Shown one piece after another: positions 50,291-59,897 of a stretch of 64,000 bases of DNA. The position numbers were made by a program, and so were the translations under genes. Each line of letters starts with the position of its first letter. The first letter of the stretch is position 1. The notes below the pieces were generated by a model. The model saw only the letters and a program-made list of their open reading frames with translations. It had not been told where the DNA came from and did not search any database. This DNA is from an uncultured Bacteroidales bacterium. Its GTDB lineage: Bacteria; Bacteroidota; Bacteroidia; Bacteroidales; Bacteroidaceae. The stretch spans positions 62,001 through 126,000 of the forward strand of contig CACYYM010000008.1 in assembly GCA_902778625.1 (NCBI GenBank). The letters run 5' to 3'.

Positions 50291-52654
50291 ATGTATAGTA
50301 CTCTCGAAATAGCATCCTTCATCGGTGCACAAATCAAGAACTTGAAGGGATATAATATCGACTGGCTCCTGACGGACAGCCGAAGCCTTTGTTACCCCGA
50401 ATCGACACTCTTTTTTGCAATCAAGACAGACAGAGGCAACGGGCATCGTTATATTGCCGACCTTTACCAAAGAGGTGTGAGGGCATTTGTAATAAGCGAA
50501 GTGCCTAAAGGAGATTTTCCCAATGCAGACTTCCTTTTCGTTCCTGACACATTGCAGGCGTTGCAAGATTTAGCAGCCGAACATCGCTCCAAGTTCAGCA
50601 TCCCCATCATCGGTATTACGGGCAGCAACGGCAAGACTCTCGTCAAAGAATGGCTCTACCAATTGCTTGCACCAAACTTCACCGTTACACGAAGCCCTCG
50701 TAGCTACAACTCGCAAACAGGTGTGCCTCTCTCTGTTTGGGGACTTTGGGAGAAAACCGAGGTCGGAATCTTCGAGGCAGCTATTTCCGAGCGAAACGAG
50801 ATGTCACGCCTGGAGCGCATCATCAAGCCCACTATTGGCATATTCACTTGTCTTGGCAGCGCCCATCAGGAGAACTTCTCCAGTTACGAAGAGAAATGTT
50901 TGGAGAAGCTTCAGCTCATGAAGGATTCGAATGTCATCATCTACCTTACAGGCAATCCAATCGTCGAAAAGTGCATCAAGGAAATGGGACTCAAGGGTAA
51001 GCTCATTCCCTGCCACAGCACGGGCAACGCCTTCGAGGACAACAAAGCACTTTGTCGAACGGCTTGCAAGGAGTTGGGACTCAATGACGATTTGATAGAA
51101 GAGCGTCTGCGTGCCCTCGAACCTGTTGCAATGCGGCTGGAAGTGAAGGACGGCCAAAACGACTGCACACTCATCAACGATTCCTATAACAGCGACCTCA
51201 GCAGTCTCGACATCGCTCTTGATTTCATGAATCGTCGTCCTGAAAAGGAAGGTCGTCAACGGACGCTTATCCTGAGTGACATCCTGCAAAGCGGAATGGA
51301 GCCTCACACGCTCTACTCCCAACTAGCAAACCTGCTCGAACAACGTGGCGTAAACAATCTGTTCGTCGTCGGAGGCATCATCTCTGCACACATGGACTGC
51401 TTCGCCGGGCTGCCAATTCGTGCCCGCTTCTTCCCGAACACAGAGGCGCTTCTGCAAGATGGGATTCTCAACACACTCAAGCATCAGCTCATCCTCATCA
51501 AGGGAGCACGCAGTTTCCACTTTGAGCGCATCACAGACCGACTGGAGAAGAAGGTACACGAAACGATCCTTGAGGTCAATCTCAGTGCAATCGTGAAAAA
51601 CCTCAACTACTATCGCTCTTTCCTGAAGCCCGAGACGAAGATGGTCTGCATGGTAAAAGCAGATGCATATGGAGCAGGGGCCGTCGAGGTGGCGAAAACC
51701 CTGCAAGACCAGAACGTCGATTACCTTGCAGTAGCTGTTGCCGACGAGGGTGTAGCACTTCGCGAAAAAGGCATCTCCAGTGGCATCATGATAATGAACC
51801 CCGAGATGAGCAGTTTCAGCACGCTCTTCCAGTATCACCTCGAGCCCGAAATATACAGTTTCCGACTGCTCGGCGCACTCATCAAAGCGGCTGAGCACGA
51901 AGGCATTACAAACTTCCCCGTCCACATCAAACTCGACACAGGAATGCATCGCCTGGGCTTCGACCCCAAGAAGGATATGCCACAACTCATCGAACGACTC
52001 CAGAAGCAGAACGCACTCATTCCGCGCTCTGTCTTCTCGCACTTCGTAGGCAGTGACTCAGACGATTTCGACGCATTCTCTGCAAAGCAATACGAACTAT
52101 TCTTAAAGGGCAGCGAACAACTTCAGAAAGCTTTCCCCTACCCCATCCTGCGGCATATCTGCAACAGTGCTGGCATTGAGCACTTCCCCGAAAGGCAACT
52201 AGAAATGGTACGACTCGGACTTGGTCTGTACGGCATTAATCCCCGCAACAACAAAGCCATCAATAACGTCAGTACACTTCGCACCACAATACTACAGATT
52301 CACGATGTCGAAGCTGGCGAAAGCGTAGGTTACAGCCGCAAGACCGTCTTAGAGAGAGACAGCCGCATTGCAAGCCTGCCGATAGGTTATGCCGACGGGC
52401 TGGACAGGCTGTTAGGTAACAGAAAGGGCTATTGCATTGTTAACGGGCAAAAGGCTGAATATGTAGGCAACATCTGTATGGACGTCTGCATGATAGACGT
52501 CACCGACATTCCTTGCAAAGAAGGCGACCTTGTCACCATTTTCGGTGACGAACTCTCACCTGCAGAACTTGCTTCCCGTTGCGGAACAATACCTTACGAA
52601 ATCCTCACCGGCATTGCTCCACGCGTAAAGCGCATCTTCTTCGAAGACAAATAA
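50291..52654 (+). CDS. murF-alr: Bifunctional MurF (D-Ala-D-Ala adding enzyme) / alanine racemase
   Basis: 787 aa from MYSTLEIASFIG (an upstream in-frame ATG at 50246 lies inside the preceding gene). Residues 1-430 are MurF with ATP loop GITGSNGKT (108-116), adding D-Ala-D-Ala to UDP-MurNAc-tripeptide. Residues about 435-787 are alanine racemase with the PLP lysine Lys456 in MVKADAYGAG and the C-terminal AENICMD-like YVGNICMDVCMID. The fusion supplies and uses D-alanine in one chain and is typical of Bacteroidota. Confidence 0.95.
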   Translation: MYSTLEIASFIGAQIKNLKGYNIDWLLTDSRSLCYPESTLFFAIKTDRGNGHRYIADLYQRGVRAFVISEVPKGDFPNADFLFVPDTLQALQDLAAEHRSKFSIPIIGITGSNGKTLVKEWLYQLLAPNFTVTRSPRSYNSQTGVPLSVWGLWEKTEVGIFEAAISERNEMSRLERIIKPTIGIFTCLGSAHQENFSSYEEKCLEKLQLMKDSNVIIYLTGNPIVEKCIKEMGLKGKLIPCHSTGNAFEDNKALCRTACKELGLNDDLIEERLRALEPVAMRLEVKDGQNDCTLINDSYNSDLSSLDIALDFMNRRPEKEGRQRTLILSDILQSGMEPHTLYSQLANLLEQRGVNNLFVVGGIISAHMDCFAGLPIRARFFPNTEALLQDGILNTLKHQLILIKGARSFHFERITDRLEKKVHETILEVNLSAIVKNLNYYRSFLKPETKMVCMVKADAYGAGAVEVAKTLQDQNVDYLAVAVADEGVALREKGISSGIMIMNPEMSSFSTLFQYHLEPEIYSFRLLGALIKAAEHEGITNFPVHIKLDTGMHRLGFDPKKDMPQLIERLQKQNALIPRSVFSHFVGSDSDDFDAFSAKQYELFLKGSEQLQKAFPYPILRHICNSAGIEHFPERQLEMVRLGLGLYGINPRNNKAINNVSTLRTTILQIHDVEAGESVGYSRKTVLERDSRIASLPIGYADGLDRLLGNRKGYCIVNGQKAEYVGNICMDVCMIDVTDIPCKEGDLVTIFGDELSPAELASRCGTIPYEILTGIAPRVKRIFFEDK

Positions 52655-52672
52655 AAGGCAGACACAAAAGGG

Positions 52673-53812
52673 TCATTTCCCGAAGGCGGCGGCTTCCTCC
52701 TCATTGGTGCGCTTTATAATGTCATATTCGTCCCAAAGCGAGGCATCATAGCCTGCTTCCTGAAGGGCCGTCACGATGTTCTCTTTACTTGCCTTAATCA
52801 CCGTTCCCTCCTGCTTGTTTTCCTCTATCGCAAAGAGGAGAACACGATAGGACATAAAGTCGTTACTGCCTTGAATGGCTATGTTGGAGACCGACGCAAC
52901 GTTCTGATTGTAGTCGTACTCTATGTGGAAATCAATGGATATGGGATAGGACATTATGCCCATCCTTACAGTACAATTGTTGCAAGAGCCGTCGAATCGG
53001 AGTAACCTGCAAGTCTCGGCATCCACATAGGCTGTGCCTGTGATGTTGCGACGGTTGTAGTCCATCGGCAAAAGGTCTTTACTCCAAGTGAAATCGAATC
53101 GGAGAAGTGCCTGTCCTTCCTCGCCATAAAGGGTCTGCATCTTCACCTTGTAGAAGCCCTTTAATGTCTCGTAGTGGGAAAGCGGCTTGACGAGAGGTTT
53201 CCAAAAGGAGCTGTTGTTGGTTCTCGGAGCGACCTCTATGAGTTGGTGAATGTTGGAGGCATGAATGAACATCGGTTTTTTGCCGGATTCCTTATCATAG
53301 CCTTGCAGCCCGCTTATTATCTGTGCTGAGCGGACATTCATCACGGAGAAAGCTTCCATGAAAGCCTCTGCGATGTAGCTTACCGAGTCTTGTTCCATCA
53401 AAGCACGGAAGAAGTACTTTCTCGTCCACTTGCTTCCTGTCTTATAATCCGACCTGAGATTTTCAATGACGCGCTTCAAGATGTCTTCCTTGTCGAGTGG
53501 CAGAACTGTGACTTCCTTCATCTTAACCGTGTAGGGCTTGAGCCTGATGACGTCAGGCATCTGGTCGGCTTTGAGGCTCAGTCTTTCGTAACCAACGAAG
53601 CTGAAAGACAGAACATCGTTTTCGTCAGTCAAAAGTTTGAAACTTCCCTCAATGTTCGTCAGTGTACCAATGCTTTTACCCACACGGATATTCACGTATG
53701 GTAAAGGTTCCCCCGTCTCGGCGTCAACCACACGGCCATGCAACGTCAACTCCTCGCAAAAAGCAAAAAGAGGCAGGAAAAAAGAAAAGGCAAACAAAAG
53801 GAAAATACGCAT
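52673..53812 (-). CDS. Secreted CarboxypepD-regulatory-like domain protein
   Basis: A 379-aa protein with signal peptide MRIFLLFAFSFFLPLFAFC. A CarboxypepD_reg-like beta-sandwich follows (about 20-100; LHGRVVDAETGEPLPYVNI, then GSFKLLTDENDVLSFSFVGY), and a beta-rich domain of unknown type fills the rest. Full TonB-dependent receptors start this way, but no plug or barrel is present. It is probably a periplasmic or outer-membrane-associated protein. It converges with murF-alr 18 bases away. Confidence 0.82.
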   Translation of the reverse strand: MRIFLLFAFSFFLPLFAFCEELTLHGRVVDAETGEPLPYVNIRVGKSIGTLTNIEGSFKLLTDENDVLSFSFVGYERLSLKADQMPDVIRLKPYTVKMKEVTVLPLDKEDILKRVIENLRSDYKTGSKWTRKYFFRALMEQDSVSYIAEAFMEAFSVMNVRSAQIISGLQGYDKESGKKPMFIHASNIHQLIEVAPRTNNSSFWKPLVKPLSHYETLKGFYKVKMQTLYGEEGQALLRFDFTWSKDLLPMDYNRRNITGTAYVDAETCRLLRFDGSCNNCTVRMGIMSYPISIDFHIEYDYNQNVASVSNIAIQGSNDFMSYRVLLFAIEENKQEGTVIKASKENIVTALQEAGYDASLWDEYDIIKRTNEEEAAAFGK

Positions 53813-53832
53813 CTATATTGGTCTTTCGAATG

Positions 53833-53864
53833 CAAAGTTACGAATAATTATATATATTATCAAA
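53833..53864 (-). promoter_or_regulatory. Promoter of the CarboxypepD-like gene
   Basis: On the minus strand TAACTTTG (53833-53840) and TTTG (53861-53864) at 20-bp spacing, 20 bases before the start codon. Confidence 0.8.
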
Positions 53865-53902
53865 AAAAGGTATTATTATTTTTGTCCAACTGAGAGATCA
53901 AA

Positions 53903-54078
53903 AACGCCGCACGCGAGGATTGTAAACGCCGCATGCGGGGATTGTAAACGCCGCACGCGAGGATTGTAAACGCCGCACGCGAGGATTGTAAACGCCGCAC
54001 GCGGGGATTGTAAACGCCGCACGCGAGGATTGTAAACGCCGCACGCGGGGATTGTAAACGCCGCACGCGAGGATTAAC
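53903..54078. repeat. 22-bp-period tandem array G, eight units
   Basis: Units start every 22 bases from 53903 to 54057 and share AACGCCGCACGCG(A/G)GGATT. Two variants (GAGGATT and GGGGATT) are interspersed and one unit has GCATGC. It lies between divergent promoters of the CarboxypepD-like gene and galM. Confidence 0.97.
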
Positions 54079-54206
54079 GACCTATAATGGACCGTTTGGC
54101 ATGAAAGCATGAATACTATACATCCTTTATTATACGCGTGCAAATGGAAACGCTATGCTGTTAAACATCTTTTAACGACACAAATGTCAGTTTTTCACGT
54201 TTTTCC

Positions 54207-54237
54207 TTTGAAGCTATTACTTTTTTTGCTATATTTG
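54207..54237 (+). promoter_or_regulatory. galM promoter
   Basis: TTTG (54207-54210) and TATATTTG (54230-54237), 19-bp spacing, about 60 bases before the galM ATG. The span 54079-54206 holds no visible gene. Confidence 0.78.
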
Positions 54238-54297
54238 CAAGGCAGAATGCGAAATTTCAAATAGCAAATCGTCAAATTGCAAATATATTTAACGCCT

Positions 54298-55377
54298 ATG
54301 GACAACGTACTTATTTCCGGTCTCAAGAGAGAAAACTTCCAAGCTGTCGTACAAGGCAAGGAAACCGACCTCTTTGTTCTCACAAACAGCAACGGCATGG
54401 AAGTCTGCATCACCAATTACGGAGGTGCTATCATGGCCATCATGGCTCCCGACAAGGAAGGCAAGATGGCCAATGTCATTCAGGGACATGACTCTATCCA
54501 AAACATGATAAACAGTCCCGAACCCTTCCTCAGCACACTCATAGGACGCTACGGCAACCGTATCGCTAAGGGACATTTCGTCATGAACGGCAAAGACTAC
54601 AGCCTTGCCATCAACAACGGGCCAAACCACCTGCATGGCGGACCGACTGGCTTCCATGCACGTGTTTGGGATGCTGAACAAATCAACGAGCACGAGCTTG
54701 TACTCCGTTACATCTCTGCTTATTATGAGGAAGGTTTCCCAGGCGAACTGCACATGAACGTGAAGTACAGTTTGACGGAAGACGACGAACTCATCATCGA
54801 CTATCGTGGCACGACGAACAAGAAGACGCCCGTCAACATGACAAGCCACGGCTTCTTCTCACTCGCTGGTATTGCTAACCCGACACCTGAGGCACTCAAC
54901 AACATCCTCACCATCAACGCGGACTTCTTCATCCCCATCGATGAGACATCCATCCCGACAGGTGAAATCTTGAAGGTGGAAGGCACACCATTCGACTTCC
55001 GCACTCCTCATGCTGTTGGTGAACGCATCGGCGACACAAGCTGTCAGCAGATTGTCAACGGCACAGGCTATGACCACTGCTTCGTGCTCAACAAGAGAGA
55101 GCCAGGTGAACTGTCGTATGCTGTGAAGTGCGTTGAACCCGTCAGTGGCCGCAAGATGGAGATGTGGACAACAGAGCCTGGTGTGCAGTTCTACTCAAGC
55201 AACTGGCACAGCGGCTTCACAGGCAACGGCGGGGCAACCTATCCCAAGTACTCTGCCCTCTGCTTCGAAGCTCAGCACTTCCCCGACTCACCAAACCGTC
55301 CCTACTTCCCCAGCACCATTCTCAAGGCTGGCGAGATATACAGGCAGAAGACAATCTACAAATTCGGAATAGAATAA
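54298..55377 (+). CDS. galM: Aldose 1-epimerase (mutarotase)
   Basis: GalM interconverts alpha and beta anomers of galactose and other hexoses. 359 aa from ATG 54298 (an in-frame TTG at 54277 is less likely). Signature runs: ITNYGGAIMAI, LIGRYGNRIAKGHF, NNGPNHLHGGPTGFH, VNMTSHGFFSLAG and the catalytic Glu region SALCFEAQHFPDSPN. It heads a galactose block with an MFS transporter and galK. Confidence 0.96.
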   Translation: MDNVLISGLKRENFQAVVQGKETDLFVLTNSNGMEVCITNYGGAIMAIMAPDKEGKMANVIQGHDSIQNMINSPEPFLSTLIGRYGNRIAKGHFVMNGKDYSLAINNGPNHLHGGPTGFHARVWDAEQINEHELVLRYISAYYEEGFPGELHMNVKYSLTEDDELIIDYRGTTNKKTPVNMTSHGFFSLAGIANPTPEALNNILTINADFFIPIDETSIPTGEILKVEGTPFDFRTPHAVGERIGDTSCQQIVNGTGYDHCFVLNKREPGELSYAVKCVEPVSGRKMEMWTTEPGVQFYSSNWHSGFTGNGGATYPKYSALCFEAQHFPDSPNRPYFPSTILKAGEIYRQKTIYKFGIE

Positions 55378-55410
55378 CTAAACAAATTAATAAATTCAAA
55401 ACTAAACATT

Positions 55411-56700
55411 ATGTCACAAACAAAATCGAATAGCAATCTTGTTGCTATTATCACAATGTGTTTCATCTTCGCGATGATTTCATTCGTAACCAACATGGCT
55501 GCACCGTTCGGAACCATCTGGAAGAATCAGTACGAATGGGCAGGTATGACCGGTAACTTAATGAACTTCCTTGCCTATCTGTTCATGGGTATTCCTGCAG
55601 GCAAGATGCTCCTTAAGATTGGTTACAAGAAGACCACTCTCGCTGCCCTTGCAGTCGGTTTCATTGGCATCTGCATCCAGTACCTCTCCAGCTTCGAGTT
55701 CCTGCAGGGTTCTGCCATTTACGTTTATCTGCTGGGCGCATTCGTTTGCGGTTTCTGCGTATGTATGCTCAACACCGTTGTAAACCCCATGCTGAACATG
55801 CTTGGCGGTGGTGGCAACAAGGGTAACCAGCTCATCCAGACCGGTGGTACGCTGAACTCATTGACCGGCACATTGACTCCCCTGTTGGTAGGTGCCCTCG
55901 TTGGTACAGTTACCGACAAGACTGCCATGTCCGACGTATCTCCCCTGCTCTTCATCGCAATGGGTGTATTCGGCCTTGCATTCATCATCATTGCCAGCCT
56001 CACAATTCCTGAACCAGCTCAGGAACGCAACACGAAGGTTTATGAACACAGCGCTTGGAACTTCCGTCACTTCGTGCTTGGCGCCATTGCCATCTTCTTC
56101 TATGTAGGTATCGAGATTGGTATTCCTGCACAGGTGATTTTCTATCTTTCTGATGCAAGTGAGAAGGGTGCAGGCATTGCAGTCAATGGAGCAGCCATCG
56201 GTGGTGCCATTGCAGCCATCTACTGGTTATTGATGATGGTAGGCCGTTTCAGCAGCACATTGGTTTCAGGCAAGATCAGCAGCCGTGCACAGATGATTAC
56301 CATGAGCAGTATTGCAATCATCTTGATTCTCATCGCCATCTCTATTCCAAAGACAACCACTATCAGCATGCCCGGCTACAGCGCAGCCGACGGTTTCGCT
56401 ATGTTCCAGGTTCCCCTGAGCTGTCTGTTCCTCGTGCTCTGTGGTATGTGCACCAGCATTATGTGGGGTTGCATCTTCAACATGGCAGTAGAAGGACTTG
56501 GCAAGTACACAGAGCAGGCTTCTGGTATCTTCATGATGCTCGTTGTCGGCGGCGGTGTGATGCCTTGGATTCAGGAAAAGATTGCAGAAGGTGCTGGCTA
56601 CATGAACAGCTACTGGCTGGTTATCGCCATGCTCGTTTACATGCTTTACTATAGCTTGATTGGCTGCAAGAACGTCAACAAGGACATCAAAGTTGATTAA
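55411..56700 (+). CDS. MFS sugar transporter (galactose/glucose:H+ type)
   Basis: A 429-aa major-facilitator protein with 12 predicted helices, close to the FucP/GluP-like sugar permeases of Bacteroidota (MAAPFGTIWKNQYEWAG; LAYLFMGIPAGKMLLKIGYK as loop 2-3). Placed 33 bases after galM and before galK, it probably imports galactose. Its N-terminal helix lacks a cleaved signal. The nearby sodium/solute symporter may be a second uptake route. Confidence 0.88.
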   Translation: MSQTKSNSNLVAIITMCFIFAMISFVTNMAAPFGTIWKNQYEWAGMTGNLMNFLAYLFMGIPAGKMLLKIGYKKTTLAALAVGFIGICIQYLSSFEFLQGSAIYVYLLGAFVCGFCVCMLNTVVNPMLNMLGGGGNKGNQLIQTGGTLNSLTGTLTPLLVGALVGTVTDKTAMSDVSPLLFIAMGVFGLAFIIIASLTIPEPAQERNTKVYEHSAWNFRHFVLGAIAIFFYVGIEIGIPAQVIFYLSDASEKGAGIAVNGAAIGGAIAAIYWLLMMVGRFSSTLVSGKISSRAQMITMSSIAIILILIAISIPKTTTISMPGYSAADGFAMFQVPLSCLFLVLCGMCTSIMWGCIFNMAVEGLGKYTEQASGIFMMLVVGGGVMPWIQEKIAEGAGYMNSYWLVIAMLVYMLYYSLIGCKNVNKDIKVD

Positions 56701-56746
56701 CTCATACATTATTTTAAATTTAACTGCCAAACCCCTGCATGCAGTT

Positions 56747-56782
56747 CCCTCCCCATCCGAGGAGGGTTAGGGAGAGGGGCTG
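56747..56782 (+). repeat. GC-rich CTCC/GGAG palindromic repeat before galK
   Basis: CCCTCCCCATCCGAGGAGGG followed by TTAGGGAGAGGGGCT, 8 bases before the galK ATG; same type as the elements in the HU cassette. Confidence 0.75.
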
Positions 56783-56790
56783 ATAACATT

Positions 56791-57951
56791 ATGAAACTTA
56801 CTATCGACGACGTAAGAAGTCGTTTCATCAAGCACTTCGACGGCAAAACAGGATCTGTTTATGCCTCTCCTGGCCGCATCAACCTCATTGGCGAACACAC
56901 AGACTATAACAACGGCTTCGTATTTCCCGGAGCCGTGGAACAAGGCATTATTGCTGAAATCAAGCCCAACGGTACACGCAACGTTGATGCCTACAGCATC
57001 GACCTCAAGGACCGCGTACAGTTCTCGCTCGACGACGAAAAGGGTCCTAATGCAACATGGGCTCGCTACATCTTCGGCGTTTGCCGCGAAATGATGGCTC
57101 TTGGTGTTCCCGTTGAAGGCTTCAACACCGCCTTCGCAGGTGATGTACCTCTTGGTGCTGGCATGAGTTCAAGTGCAGCCCTCGAGAGCACTTACGCTTT
57201 CGCTCTTAACGACCTCTTTGGCAACAACAAGATTGAGAAGATGGAACTCGCCAAAGTTGGTCAGCGCACAGAGCACAAGTATATTGGCGTGAACTGCGGC
57301 ATCATGGACCAGGCTATCAGCGTCCTTGGTAAGAAGGGTGCTTTGCTTCGTCTCGACTGCCGTAGTGGTGAGTACGAATACTTCCCCTGGAATCCGAAGG
57401 GTTACCAGCTCATTCTTGTCAACAGCTGTGTTAAGCACGAGCTGAAAGGTTCTCCCTACAACGAGCGCCGCTTGCAGTGCGAACACGTTGCAGAAGTCAT
57501 CGGCAAGATTCATCCTGAAGTGAAGAGCCTTCGCGATGCCAACTACGACATGCTGGAGGAGGTGAAGAACCAAATCACAGAGGACGAATACAAGCGTGCT
57601 CGCTATGTCATTGGCGAAGTTGTTCGCGTCCTGACCGTCTGCGATGCCCTGCAAAAGGACGACTACGAGACAGTCGGCAAGATGATGTACGAGACTCACT
57701 ACGGCCTTTCTAAGGAGTATGAGGTAAGTTGCGAAGAACTCGACTTCCTCAATGATGTTGCCAAGGAAGAAGGCGTGACTGGCAGCCGCATCATGGGTGG
57801 CGGCTTTGGTGGCTGCACCATCAATCTCGTTGCAGACGAGCTGGCAGCCAACTTCAAGAAAGTTGTTGTAGAGAAGTTCGAGAAGAAGTACGGCAAGAAG
57901 CCAATCATCATTGATGTTGTCATTGGCGATGGATCTCGCAAACTCTGCTAA
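56791..57951 (+). CDS. galK: Galactokinase
   Basis: A 386-aa GHMP kinase phosphorylating galactose at C1 (Leloir pathway). The galactokinase signature PGRINLIGEHTDYNNGF is at 27-43, the ATP loop PLGAGMSSSAALES near 120-133, and the C-terminal GSRIMGGGFGGCT near 331-343. All three GHMP motifs are intact. No galT or galE is in the window. Confidence 0.97.
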   Translation: MKLTIDDVRSRFIKHFDGKTGSVYASPGRINLIGEHTDYNNGFVFPGAVEQGIIAEIKPNGTRNVDAYSIDLKDRVQFSLDDEKGPNATWARYIFGVCREMMALGVPVEGFNTAFAGDVPLGAGMSSSAALESTYAFALNDLFGNNKIEKMELAKVGQRTEHKYIGVNCGIMDQAISVLGKKGALLRLDCRSGEYEYFPWNPKGYQLILVNSCVKHELKGSPYNERRLQCEHVAEVIGKIHPEVKSLRDANYDMLEEVKNQITEDEYKRARYVIGEVVRVLTVCDALQKDDYETVGKMMYETHYGLSKEYEVSCEELDFLNDVAKEEGVTGSRIMGGGFGGCTINLVADELAANFKKVVVEKFEKKYGKKPIIIDVVIGDGSRKLC

Positions 57952-57966
57952 ACCGAATTAAAGATT

Positions 57967-58010
57967 AGAGATTAGGGATTAGAGTTTTGCTCTTTTCCCT
58001 ATTCTCTTTT
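57967..58010 (+). terminator. Hairpin after galK, candidate terminator
   Basis: AGAGATTAGGGA (57967-57978) pairs with TCCCTATTCTCT (57996-58007) with one mismatch, followed by TTT. It also contains ATTAG-type short tandem repeats. The next gene begins 26 bases later. Confidence 0.5.
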
Positions 58011-58035
58011 CCTTTAACTCTTTACTAAAACTAAC

Positions 58036-59727
58036 ATGGCATTATTAGACTGGATTGTCATTGGCGTGTTCTGCTGTGCGCTGATTGGCATAGTGATATG
58101 GGTCGTTTCTCAAAAGAACGACAACTCGGCAGACTATTTCCTTGGTGGCAAGGACGCGACATGGATTGCCATTGGTGCATCAATCTTCGCCTCGAACATC
58201 GGTTCCGAGCATCTCATCGGTCTTGCAGGAGCAGGTGCTTCCTCAGGAATGGCGATGGCACATTGGGAGATACAAGGCTGGATGATACTAATCTTGGGTT
58301 GGGTGTTCGTGCCGTTCTATTCTCGTTCAATGGTTTATACCATGCCCGAGTTCCTCGAACGTCGCTACAACTCGCAGAGTCGCACCATCCTCAGCATCAT
58401 CTCGCTTATCTCGTATGTGCTGACGAAGGTTGCCGTAACGGTATATGCAGGCGGACTTGTCTTCCAGCAAGTGTTCGGCATCAAGGAACTTTGGGGCATC
58501 GACTTCTTCTGGATTGCCGCTATTGGCCTTGTGCTCATCACGGCTCTCTACACCATCCTTGGTGGCATGAAGTCTGTGCTCTACACATCTGTGCTGCAGA
58601 CACCTATCCTGTTGCTTGGCTCGCTCATCATCCTGGTGCTTGGCTTGAAGGCCCTTGGCGGCTGGGACGACATGATGGCTGTTACTGACCTGAAGCCCGT
58701 CAACGCTTACGGCGACGACATGAACGACCTGATGCGCGACATCAACGACCCGCAGTATCCCTGGCTGGGCGTTCTGATAGGTTCTTCCGTCATCGGCTTC
58801 TGGTATTGGTGTACCGACCAGTACATCGTGCAACGTGTGCTGTCGGGCAAGAACGAGAGGGAGAGCCGTCGTGGCACCATCTTCGGAGCATACCTGAAGC
58901 TGCTGCCCGTGTTCCTGTTCCTCATCCCCGGCATGGTGGCCTTGGCATTGCATCAAAAGAGCTTGGGTGCAGGTGCAACGTTCTTGCCATTGCTTCCCGA
59001 CGGCACACCGAATGCCGATGCTGCCTTCCCTACCCTCGTGGCTAAAATACTTCCAGCCGGTGTGAAAGGTTTAGTTGTCTGTGGTATCCTTGCAGCTCTG
59101 ATGTCATCGCTCGCCTCGCTGTTCAATAGCTCTGCCATGCTCTTTACCATCGACTTTTGGAAGCGCTTGAAGCCTCAGACGTCAGAAAAGAGTCTGGTAC
59201 GCATCGGACAGGTGGCAACAGTAGTCATCGTCGTGCTTGGCATCCTTTGGATCCCAATCATGCGTAGTGTGGGCAATGTGCTCTATAACTACTTGCAGGA
59301 CGTTCAGTCCGTGTTGGCTCCAGGTATAGCCGCAGCTTTCCTTTTAGGTGTCACGTGGAAGCGTGCCTCAGCCAAAGGCGGTATGTGGGGCTTGCTTTCA
59401 GGCATCATCATCGGTCTAACGCGTTTGAGCGCCAAGGTCTACTACAGCAATGTCACCGAGGCTTCCGACAATTGGTTCAAGGCTGTGTTCTACGACTTCA
59501 ACTGGCTGTACTTCTGCGGAGCAATGCTTGTTGTCTGCTCTCTCATAATCATTATCGTATCGCTCTTAACAGAGGCTCCCAACAAGGAGAAGATACAAGG
59601 CCTTGTCTTCGGCACTTCTACACCTGAACAGATTGCTGCCACACGAGCCAGTTGGAATGCTTGGGATGTCATCCACACGGTCATTATACTCGGCATCACG
59701 ATAGCCTTCTACATCTACTTCTGGTAA
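58036..59727 (+). CDS. Sodium/solute symporter (SSS/SGLT family)
   Basis: A 563-aa inner-membrane transporter with about 14 hydrophobic segments. SSS marks: DYFLGGKDATWIAIGASIFASN, IGLAGAGASSG, GWVFVPFYSRSMVYTMPEFLE and ALMSSLASLFNSSAMLFTID. Members couple sodium to uptake of sugars and other solutes; the place after galK suggests galactose or a related hexose (inference). A strong hairpin follows. Confidence 0.92.
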   Translation: MALLDWIVIGVFCCALIGIVIWVVSQKNDNSADYFLGGKDATWIAIGASIFASNIGSEHLIGLAGAGASSGMAMAHWEIQGWMILILGWVFVPFYSRSMVYTMPEFLERRYNSQSRTILSIISLISYVLTKVAVTVYAGGLVFQQVFGIKELWGIDFFWIAAIGLVLITALYTILGGMKSVLYTSVLQTPILLLGSLIILVLGLKALGGWDDMMAVTDLKPVNAYGDDMNDLMRDINDPQYPWLGVLIGSSVIGFWYWCTDQYIVQRVLSGKNERESRRGTIFGAYLKLLPVFLFLIPGMVALALHQKSLGAGATFLPLLPDGTPNADAAFPTLVAKILPAGVKGLVVCGILAALMSSLASLFNSSAMLFTIDFWKRLKPQTSEKSLVRIGQVATVVIVVLGILWIPIMRSVGNVLYNYLQDVQSVLAPGIAAAFLLGVTWKRASAKGGMWGLLSGIIIGLTRLSAKVYYSNVTEASDNWFKAVFYDFNWLYFCGAMLVVCSLIIIIVSLLTEAPNKEKIQGLVFGTSTPEQIAATRASWNAWDVIHTVIILGITIAFYIYFW

Positions 59728-59744
59728 ACGTTTTAATTAAATTC

Positions 59745-59781
59745 AAAGGCCTTCTTACCAATTTTGGAAAGAAGGCCTTTT
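59745..59781 (+). terminator. Intrinsic terminator after the symporter
   Basis: Perfect arms AAAGGCCTTCTT (59745-59756) and AAGAAGGCCTTT (59769-59780), then T residues. Confidence 0.88.
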
Positions 59782-59787
59782 CTTTAT

Positions 59788-59897
59788 AACGTGCTTAAAC
59801 ACCAAACTTAACGTGGCGTGTTGGCAAACTTAACACGTTAAAATGACAAAAACAACGTGGTGTGTTGAAGGACTTAACGTGGTGTGTTGAAGGACTT
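59788..59897. repeat. 22-bp-period tandem array H
   Basis: Five units start at 59788, 59810, 59832, 59854 and 59876. Most begin AACGTGGTGTGTTG or AACGTG; the third begins AACACGTT. The last two are identical. The array reaches the final codon of the convergent GH127 gene. Confidence 0.96.

Noticed and set aside
53903..54078. CRISPR array
   Set aside because: Repeats are contiguous 22-bp units with no unique spacers, and no cas genes are near. The other 22-bp arrays are alike.
53860..54143. Repetitive small protein coded by array G
   Set aside because: All frames are open because 22 is not a multiple of 3 and the unit lacks stops; the deduced peptides are products of the repeat, with no start context or relatives.
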